The notes beneath the pieces were generated by a model. It saw nothing but the letters and a program-made list of their open reading frames with translations. It searched no databases and was not told where the DNA came from. The translations under genes were made by a program, and so were the position numbers. Of a DNA stretch of 26,620 bases, positions 21,485-26,620 are shown one piece after another (the stretch's first letter is position 1; every line of letters begins with the position of its first letter). Origin of the DNA: Bacteroidaceae bacterium (GTDB lineage: Bacteria; Bacteroidota; Bacteroidia; Bacteroidales; Bacteroidaceae); the NCBI GenBank assembly GCA_900770705.1, contig CAAGLF010000011.1:1-26620 (forward strand). The letters run 5' to 3'.

Positions 21485-22477
21485 TTAATCTTTATCTAAT
21501 TTATACTTGGAGATGTCGGTTCCAAACGAAAGGTTGAGACTTTCGAGCAGGTCGTCAAGCTCTGTGAGCGACTTCTTACCGAAGTTACGGAACTTCAGCA
21601 GGTCGTTTTTGTTGAACTGGACGAGATCGCCGAGTGTTTCCACGTCAGCAGCCTTCAAGCAGTTGAGGGCGCGTACGGAAAGGTTCATATCGACGAGCTT
21701 AGTCTTGAGCAACTGTCGCATATGGAGAACCTCCTCATCGAATTCCTCGTTCTCAAGATCGGCAGAATCTTCCATCGTAATCTTCTCGTCGGAGAAAAGC
21801 ATAAAGTGATGGATAAGAATCCTGGCAGCCTCCTTGAGAGCCTCCTTCGGGTGAATGGAACCATCGGTCGTAATTTCGAGTATGAGCTTGTCGTAGTCCG
21901 TCTTCTGCTCAACACGGAAGGGCTCAACCACATACTTCACATTACGAATAGGCGTGTAGATAGAGTCGATTGCAATTTGATTGACCTCCTGACAGAAGTC
22001 ACGATTCTCCTCGGCGGGCACATAGCCGCGGCCTTTGTTGATCGTAAGCTCAATCTGCAACGTTGCCTTTGAATCTAAATGACAAATCACCAATTCGGGA
22101 TTTAACACTTCAAATCCAGTGAGGTACTTATTGATATCACCAGCCTTGAACTCTGTAGAATTAGAGATTGTTATAGAGGCTTTCTCCGTCTCTGTTTCTT
22201 CTACCACCTGCTTGAAACGTACCTGCTTCAAGTTAAGGATAATGTTGGTCACGTCTTCACGAACACCAGGCACAGAGGCAAACTCGTGTTCCACTCCCTC
22301 AATCTTGATCGTGTTGATGGCAAAGCCCTCCAACGATGAAAGAAGGATGCGACGCAATGCATTTCCGACAGTCGTGCCGAAGCCAGGCTCCAAGGGACGG
22401 AACTCGAACTTTCCGAACTTGGGACTGTTTTCCAACATTATGACCTTGTCAGGTTTTTGAAATGCTAATATCGCCAT
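21485..22477 (-). CDS. rpoA: DNA-directed RNA polymerase subunit alpha
   Basis: The 330-residue alpha subunit dimerises to seed RNA polymerase assembly. The N-terminal domain (about 1-235) has 'FEFRPLEPGFGTTVGNALRR', 'LLSSLEGFAINTIKIEGVEHEF' and 'NKGRGYVPAEEN', which are assembly and dimer surfaces. An acidic linker with 'DSADLENEEFDEEVLHM' (about 238-254) leads to the C-terminal DNA/activator-binding domain. That domain has helix-hairpin-helix motifs around 'LSVRALNCLKAADVETLGDL' and 'FRNFGKKSLTELDDLLESL'. Length and domains are complete. It is 14 bp from rpsD and 8 bp from rplQ, the usual rpsD-rpoA-rplQ order. Confidence 0.98.
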   Translation of the reverse strand: MAILAFQKPDKVIMLENSPKFGKFEFRPLEPGFGTTVGNALRRILLSSLEGFAINTIKIEGVEHEFASVPGVREDVTNIILNLKQVRFKQVVEETETEKASITISNSTEFKAGDINKYLTGFEVLNPELVICHLDSKATLQIELTINKGRGYVPAEENRDFCQEVNQIAIDSIYTPIRNVKYVVEPFRVEQKTDYDKLILEITTDGSIHPKEALKEAARILIHHFMLFSDEKITMEDSADLENEEFDEEVLHMRQLLKTKLVDMNLSVRALNCLKAADVETLGDLVQFNKNDLLKFRNFGKKSLTELDDLLESLNLSFGTDISKYKLDKD

Positions 22478-22491
22478 AATTAGTAATTTAA

Positions 22492-23100
22492 TTAGTTTTT
22501 AGAGTACAACTCGACTATCAACTGCTCTTTGATGTTCTCAGGAATGTCGGCACGCTCGGGCTTGTGCAGGAACTTACCGGCTTTCTGAGCTTCATCCCAT
22601 TCAATCCAAGGATACTTGCTGTGATTGAAACCGGCCAAAGACTCGGCAATCACCTCGAGAGACTTAGATCTTTCACGAACACCGACAATCTGACCAGGCT
22701 TAACACTGAAAGAAGCGATGTTCACCACCTTGCCGTCAACAACGATGTGTTTGTGGTTGACCAGCTGACGGGCAGCGGCACGAGTGGGAGCGATACCAAG
22801 ACGATATACCACGTTGTCCAAACGGGATTCCAGATTCTGCAGAAGAATCTCACCGGTAATGCCGGTGGCCGAAGCTGCCTTGTCGAACATATTGCGGAAC
22901 TGCTTCTCGAGCAAGCCGTAAGTGTACTTTGCCTTTTGCTTCTCTGCCAACATCACACCATATTCGGATGTCTTGCGACGACGGCCATTACCGTGCTGTC
23001 CGGGAGGATAGTTGCGCTTAGAAAGAACTTTATCTGCACCAAAAATTGCCTCTCCGAAACGACGGGCAATACGTGACTTAGGTCCGATATATCTTGCCAT
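22492..23100 (-). CDS. rpsD: 30S ribosomal protein S4, zinc-free type
   Basis: S4 is a primary 16S rRNA binder that starts assembly of the 30S body and contributes to decoding accuracy. The 202-residue protein begins 'MARYIGPKSRIARRFGEAIF' and lacks the N-terminal Cys cluster of zinc-binding S4 proteins. The S4 RNA-binding domain (about 92-155) is seen as 'ESRLDNVVYRLGIAPTRAAA' and 'QLVNHKHIVVDGKVVNI'. The C-terminal 'YSKN' is typical. In E. coli S4 also represses its own operon, but I saw no obvious operator. It is followed by rpoA after 14 bp, and rpsK lies 43 bp upstream. Confidence 0.98.
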   Translation of the reverse strand: MARYIGPKSRIARRFGEAIFGADKVLSKRNYPPGQHGNGRRRKTSEYGVMLAEKQKAKYTYGLLEKQFRNMFDKAASATGITGEILLQNLESRLDNVVYRLGIAPTRAAARQLVNHKHIVVDGKVVNIASFSVKPGQIVGVRERSKSLEVIAESLAGFNHSKYPWIEWDEAQKAGKFLHKPERADIPENIKEQLIVELYSKN

Positions 23101-23143
23101 AATACTATATGTCTTTTATACTTTAAACCGTTACATAATCCTA

Positions 23144-23533
23144 TTAAACTCTTCTTCTCTTCGGAGGACGGCAACCATTGTGCGGCAGCGGAGTAACGTC
23201 GATAATCTCGGTTACCTCAATACCGGCACCGTGGCAAGCACGAATGGCAGACTCACGACCATTACCGGGACCCTTCACATAAGCCTTGACTTTACGGAGA
23301 CCCAAATCATAAGCAACCTTGGCACAATCCTGAGCAGCCATCTGTGCAGCATAGGGAGTATTCTTCTTGGAACCACGGAATCCCATCTTGCCGGCAGAAG
23401 ACCAAGAAATAATCTGACCTTCGCTGTTAGCCAAAGACACGATGATATTGTTGAAAGAGCTGTGTACGTGGAGCTGTCCTACGGCGTCAACCTTGACAAC
23501 TCTCTTTTTAGCAGCGACTGTTTTCTTTGCCAT
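23144..23533 (-). CDS. rpsK: 30S ribosomal protein S11
   Basis: S11 is a 129-residue platform protein of the small subunit that contacts the 3' major domain of 16S rRNA near the E site. The sequence has 'HVHSSFNNIIVSLANSEGQI', 'SSAGKMGFRGSKKNTPYAAQ', 'GPGNGRESAIRACHGAGIEV' and the highly conserved end 'PHNGCRPPKRRRV'. The Asn-Gly pair in that end is at 119-120, the position that becomes isoaspartate in E. coli S11. Twelve bases separate it from rpsM. Confidence 0.98.
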   Translation of the reverse strand: MAKKTVAAKKRVVKVDAVGQLHVHSSFNNIIVSLANSEGQIISWSSAGKMGFRGSKKNTPYAAQMAAQDCAKVAYDLGLRKVKAYVKGPGNGRESAIRACHGAGIEVTEIIDVTPLPHNGCRPPKRRRV

Positions 23534-23545
23534 ATCGATTAATTA

Positions 23546-23926
23546 TTATTTAGTAGCCTTTTTCTTGTTTGCAACTGTCTTCTTGCGTCCCTTGCGAGTA
23601 CGTGCATTGTTCTTGGTACTTTGTCCACGAACAGGAAGACCGATACGATGGCGAACTCCACGATAGCAACCGATGTCCATCAAGCGCTTGATATTCAGCT
23701 GAATCTCAGAGCGGAGGTCACCCTCTACCTTGAATTCGTTACCAATGATCTCACGAATCTTGGCAGCCTGATCATCCGTCCAATCCTTCACTTTGATGTC
23801 ACGGTCGATACCGGCCTTATCCAAGATTTTAGCAGAGCTACTACGACCTATTCCGTAAATATAGGTCAGGGCGACTTCACCTCGCTTGTTCTGAGGTAAA
23901 TCTACACCAACAATTCTTATTGCCAT
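23546..23926 (-). CDS. rpsM: 30S ribosomal protein S13
   Basis: S13, 126 residues here, lies in the head of the small subunit and forms bridges to the large subunit and contacts to the P-site tRNA. The start 'MAIRIVGVDLPQNKRGEVAL', the helix-two-turn-helix region with 'IYGIGRSSSAKILDKAGID', and the C-terminal extension 'RHRIGLPVRGQSTKNNARTR' are all canonical. The Lys-rich tail reaches into the tRNA site. It is 29 bp from rpmJ and 12 bp from rpsK. Confidence 0.98.
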   Translation of the reverse strand: MAIRIVGVDLPQNKRGEVALTYIYGIGRSSSAKILDKAGIDRDIKVKDWTDDQAAKIREIIGNEFKVEGDLRSEIQLNIKRLMDIGCYRGVRHRIGLPVRGQSTKNNARTRKGRKKTVANKKKATK

Positions 23927-23955
23927 ATTGATTAACTGATATTTTACGAAGTAAA

Positions 23956-24072
23956 TTAACCCTGACGAAGCTTAAACTTCGGATTCTTTTTGTTGATTAC
24001 ATACAGACGTCCCTTGCGACGTACGATTTTGCAGTCGGGGGTACGCTTCTTTAAGGATGCTCTTGTTTTCAT
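23956..24072 (-). CDS. rpmJ: 50S ribosomal protein L36, zinc-free type
   Basis: L36 is the smallest large-subunit protein, 38 residues here: it opens 'MKTRASLKKRTPDCKIVRRK' and ends 'NPKFKLRQG'. The zinc-binding form has three Cys and one His. Only Cys14 remains; the other positions are Thr11, Asn27 and a non-His near 32, so this copy should not bind zinc. It is placed between infA (9 bp) and rpsM (29 bp) as usual in bacteria. The small size makes it easy to miss, but position and sequence leave little doubt. Confidence 0.96.
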   Translation of the reverse strand: MKTRASLKKRTPDCKIVRRKGRLYVINKKNPKFKLRQG

Positions 24073-24081
24073 ATCTGTTGT

Positions 24082-24300
24082 TTATTTGTATCTGAATACT
24101 ATACGACCTTTGGAGAGATCATACGGACTCATTTCGACCTTAACCTTATCACCCGGAAGAATCTTGATATAATGCATTCTCATCTTACCGGAGATATGCG
24201 CAGTAATCGGATGGCCGTTTTCCAACTCGACCCGAAACATTGCGTTGCTTAAGGCTTCTACAATGACTCCATCTTGTTCTATAGCTGTTTGCTTTGCCAT
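24082..24300 (-). CDS. infA: Translation initiation factor IF-1
   Basis: IF-1 binds the A site of the 30S subunit during initiation and helps IF-2 and IF-3. The 72-residue OB-fold protein reads 'MAKQTAIEQDGVIVEALSNA', 'MFRVELENGHPITAHISGKM', 'MHYIKILPGDKVKVEMSPYD' and ends 'LSKGRIVFRYK', collinear with E. coli IF-1 over the full length. Only 5 bp separate it from the map stop codon, which suggests coupled translation. Confidence 0.98.
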   Translation of the reverse strand: MAKQTAIEQDGVIVEALSNAMFRVELENGHPITAHISGKMRMHYIKILPGDKVKVEMSPYDLSKGRIVFRYK

Positions 24301-24305
24301 ATCTA

Positions 24306-25100
24306 TTAGTTGTAACGATTTTCTATTGTTTCAATTTCTTCGAACGATGAAAGGATATCAGGTTTGCCATTATGAATGGCAATGGAGTGTTCAAAGTGAG
24401 CCGCGGGTTTGCCATCCTGTGTGACAACGGTCCAACGATCGCTCTTCATCGCGAGTTTGGGACTACCCATCGTTATCATCGGCTCAATTGCTATACACAG
24501 ACCATTCTTGAGCTGTTTACCGCTTCCTGGTGAACCATAATTGGGTACCTGAGGGTCCTCGTGCATATTATGTCCGACACCATGGCCGACAAATTCACGG
24601 ACAACTCCATATCCAAACTGTTCACAATGCTGCTGCACGGCATTACCAATATCGCCAATCCGTTTTCCGGCATAGGCAGACTCTATACCTTTATATAAAG
24701 CCTCCTTGGTAGTTCTCAAGAGATGTTTCACCTCTTCTTTCACTTCGCCGACGCAGAACGTATAACACGAGTCTCCCGCGAAACCATCCAAGAGTGTACC
24801 ACAATCAATTGATACAATGTCACCCTCTCTCAATGGTTCGTCGTTGGGAATGCCATGTACGACGACATCGTTTACAGAAGCACAGATCGAGGCCGGGAAG
24901 GGAGTTCCAAATGGATTGGGGAATCCTTTAAAAACCGGTATAGCTCCATGATCCCTAATAAATTGCTCAGCCAAGGTGTCCATTTGCAGGGTCGTTACCC
25001 CCGGCTTTACAATCTTTGCTATTTCCACGAGTGTAGCGCTCACCAATAAATTGGCTTTGCGCAACAACTCGATTTCATCGTCCGTCTTCAGATAAATCAT
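24306..25100 (-). CDS. map: Methionine aminopeptidase, type I
   Basis: Map removes the initiator methionine from new proteins whose second residue is small, at the ribosome. The 264-residue protein (start at 25100, 'MIYLKTDDEIELLRKANLLV') has the complete dinuclear metal site Asp99, Asp110, His173, Glu206 and Glu237. These lie in 'SIDCGTLLDGFAGDS', 'VGHGVGHNMHEDP', 'IEPM' and 'HFEHS'. The substrate-contacting His82 is in 'VVHGIP'. An ATG three codons earlier (25109) is possible, but Bacteroidales homologs begin at 'MI.LKTD'. It lies between secY (16 bp) and infA (5 bp). Confidence 0.97.
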   Translation of the reverse strand: MIYLKTDDEIELLRKANLLVSATLVEIAKIVKPGVTTLQMDTLAEQFIRDHGAIPVFKGFPNPFGTPFPASICASVNDVVVHGIPNDEPLREGDIVSIDCGTLLDGFAGDSCYTFCVGEVKEEVKHLLRTTKEALYKGIESAYAGKRIGDIGNAVQQHCEQFGYGVVREFVGHGVGHNMHEDPQVPNYGSPGSGKQLKNGLCIAIEPMITMGSPKLAMKSDRWTVVTQDGKPAAHFEHSIAIHNGKPDILSSFEEIETIENRYN

Positions 25101-25116
25101 CAGACACAATTAGATA

Positions 25117-26460
25117 TTAGTAGGCAGACACACCAGAACGAGTTCTTGTGTGACCAGCATTCAGCAGTCCATCATAATGACGTACCAGCAAATGGCTCTC
25201 AATCTGCTGCAAGGTATCAAGAACGACACCGACCAGAATCAGTAGTGAGGTACCACCGAAGAATTGTGCAAAGCCTTGCTTGACACCAAAGATACCGGCA
25301 AATGCAGGCATAATAGCGATGAAGGCAATGAACAAAGAGCCCGGAATGGTAATGTGAGTCATTACGTTGTCAATGTAGTCGGCAGTGGCCTTACCCGGCT
25401 TGACACCAGGAATAAAGCCATTGTTACGCTTCATATCCTCAGCCATCTGAACAGGATTAAGCGTCAATGCTGTATAGAAGAATGTAAATGCAACGATCAA
25501 GATTACAAATACGATGTTATACAGCAAACTCGTGTGATCCAGGAACTGGCTAAGAGCCCAGCTACTGTTCTGTCCTGCAGCCTGAGCAAGGCTCAAAGGA
25601 ATAAACATAATAGCCTGAGCAAAGATAATGGGCATAACGTTGGCGGCAAAGAGCTTCAAGGGGATGTACTGACGTGCACCGCCCACCGTGCGACTGCCTT
25701 CAACACGCTTGGCGTACTGTACGGGCACCTTACGGGTAGCCTTCACCAAAAGAATGGCTAATGCCATCACTACCAACAATGCGATAATTTCAAAGAGGAA
25801 CTTGATAAGTCCACCACCGGCAGCACCACTCAAGGCGGAAGTAAACTCTTCGATCAAGGCGCTCGGCATACGGGCAATGATACCAATCATAATGATGAGA
25901 GAAACACCATTACCGATACCCTTGTCCGTAATACGCTCACCCAACCAAAGAATGAACATACTACCTGCTGCAAGAATAATCGTAGAGGCAAACATAAAGA
26001 AGAAGCCGTCGCCGACCAGGAATGCACCTGAACCGGCAGTTTGTGCCTTCAGGTTTATCAGATAGGTCGGAGCTTGGAACACCAAGATGGCAATCGTCAA
26101 CCAACGCGTAATCTGGTTGATTTTACGACGTCCGCTTTCTCCTTCACGTTGCATCTTTTGGAAATACGGCACTGCAACAGCCAAGAGCTGTACTACGATG
26201 GAAGCTGAAATGTAGGGCATGATTCCCAATGCGAAGATAGAAGCATTAGAAAAGGCACCGCCCGAAAACATATTCAACAAAGACATCAGACCCTCACTCG
26301 TCTGTGCATGCAATGCTTGCAGACTACCGGGATCGATTCCGGGCAATACAACGAAAGACCCTAACCGATAGATAGCAACAAAAAGGAGAGTGATGAGGAT
26401 TCGAACTCTCAAATCCTCAATTCTCCAAATGTTCTTGATGGTCTCGATTATTTTTTTCAT
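25117..26460 (-). CDS. secY: Preprotein translocase subunit SecY
   Basis: SecY is the channel of the Sec translocon in the inner membrane, working with SecE, SecG and SecA. The 447-residue protein has ten hydrophobic segments. Landmarks are the start 'NIWRIEDLRVRILITLLFVA', the plug/pore region after 'RLGSFVVLPGID', 'MPYISASIVVQLLAVAVPYF' (helix 2), 'LGERITDKGIGNGVSLIIM' and 'GFIPGVKPGKATADYIDNVM', the conserved cytoplasmic loop. The end 'HYDGLLNAGHTRTRSGVSAY' is complete. All the surface proteins upstream in this window would leave the cytoplasm through this channel. It is 15 bp from rplO and 16 bp from map. Confidence 0.98.
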   Translation of the reverse strand: MKKIIETIKNIWRIEDLRVRILITLLFVAIYRLGSFVVLPGIDPGSLQALHAQTSEGLMSLLNMFSGGAFSNASIFALGIMPYISASIVVQLLAVAVPYFQKMQREGESGRRKINQITRWLTIAILVFQAPTYLINLKAQTAGSGAFLVGDGFFFMFASTIILAAGSMFILWLGERITDKGIGNGVSLIIMIGIIARMPSALIEEFTSALSGAAGGGLIKFLFEIIALLVVMALAILLVKATRKVPVQYAKRVEGSRTVGGARQYIPLKLFAANVMPIIFAQAIMFIPLSLAQAAGQNSSWALSQFLDHTSLLYNIVFVILIVAFTFFYTALTLNPVQMAEDMKRNNGFIPGVKPGKATADYIDNVMTHITIPGSLFIAFIAIMPAFAGIFGVKQGFAQFFGGTSLLILVGVVLDTLQQIESHLLVRHYDGLLNAGHTRTRSGVSAY

Positions 26461-26475
26461 CGAAAATAGGATAGA

Positions 26476-26620
26476 TTAGAGTTTTGTAGCAGTACCGCCA
26501 GCAGCAGCGATAGCTGCTTCGGCAGACTTGGAGAAAGCGTGAGCCTCAACAGTAAGCTTAGCCTTGAGTTCACCGTTGCCAAGAATCTTAACCAGATGCT
26601 TGGAAGCAACGAGACCGAGA
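26476..26620 (-). CDS. rplO: 50S ribosomal protein L15 (3' end only)
   Basis: The last 47 codons are present. The sequence 'ASKHLVKILGNGELKAKLTV' then 'AHAFSKSAEAAIAAAGGTAT' matches the L15 C-terminus, with its 'VKILG.GE', 'AH.FS..A...I..AGG' pattern. The position directly before secY agrees with the usual spc operon order. The start lies beyond the window. Confidence 0.95.
   Translation of the reverse strand, partial: LGLVASKHLVKILGNGELKAKLTVEAHAFSKSAEAAIAAAGGTATKL

Noticed and set aside
1..26620. CRISPR array, tRNA or rRNA gene
   Set aside because: No regularly spaced identical repeats with unique spacers were seen; the only tandem units (13749-13812) are three short imperfect copies. No cloverleaf with a TTC-A-T arm or rRNA-like stretch was recognised by eye.

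Overview
The window looks like a chromosomal segment of a Bacteroidales bacterium, probably near Prevotella/Paraprevotella/Bacteroides. Three things point there. At least ten genes or gene starts are preceded by the Bacteroidetes -7 promoter element TAnnTTTG. The run rplO-secY-map-infA-rpmJ-rpsM-rpsK-rpsD-rpoA-rplQ contains the zinc-free L36 and S4 types common in this phylum. Secreted proteins end in the short Bacteroidales/Prevotella tails of the form 'DLSGRRV...KGFYIVDGQKVLVK' or 'GVYILRSNSRTFKV'. The species cannot be settled by eye.

Layout. Positions 1-397 (-) hold the 5' part of a secreted GH20 beta-hexosaminidase. Positions 705-4431 (-) look like one operon read rsmI, coiled-coil lipoprotein, glycine-zipper lipoprotein, MATE exporter. 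An AI-2E/PerM family membrane protein (4599-5729, +) is divergent from rsmI, and the two -7 boxes lie about 65 bp apart. Positions 5959-8285 (-) carry a biotin-dependent acyl-CoA decarboxylase/carboxylase operon (mmdA, a small OadG-like protein, a biotin carrier). It fits methylmalonyl-CoA to propionyl-CoA chemistry, but no membrane beta subunit is present here.

From 8.5 to 19.0 kb is an accessory, surface-oriented region on the + strand. It holds a tiny secreted protein made almost entirely of Cys and Lys; a modular surface protein whose signal peptide is out of frame across a G7 tract; a 54-aa small protein; a translationally coupled pair of secreted proteins; a 5'-truncated TonB-dependent receptor; and a 1281-aa GLUG-repeat adhesin-like protein. 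An intergenic repeat family occurs at three places in this region, and one copy abuts the break point of the truncated receptor. A second G7 tract lies at the -33 position of the adhesin promoter.

Positions 19.0-20.9 kb form a more AT-rich spacer. It contains a promoter, a structured and possibly non-coding transcript ending in a long hairpin plus T run, a VasI-like anchored protein, and what may be a decayed insertion-sequence ORF. From 20.9 kb to the end, the minus strand carries the distal part of the ribosomal protein/secY/rpoA operon, closed by a terminator at 20908-20943.

The observations most worth following are the Cys/Lys-rich secreted protein, the poly-G tracts at two surface-protein genes, the candidate structured RNA at 19.26-19.51 kb, and the intergenic repeat family at the damaged receptor locus.
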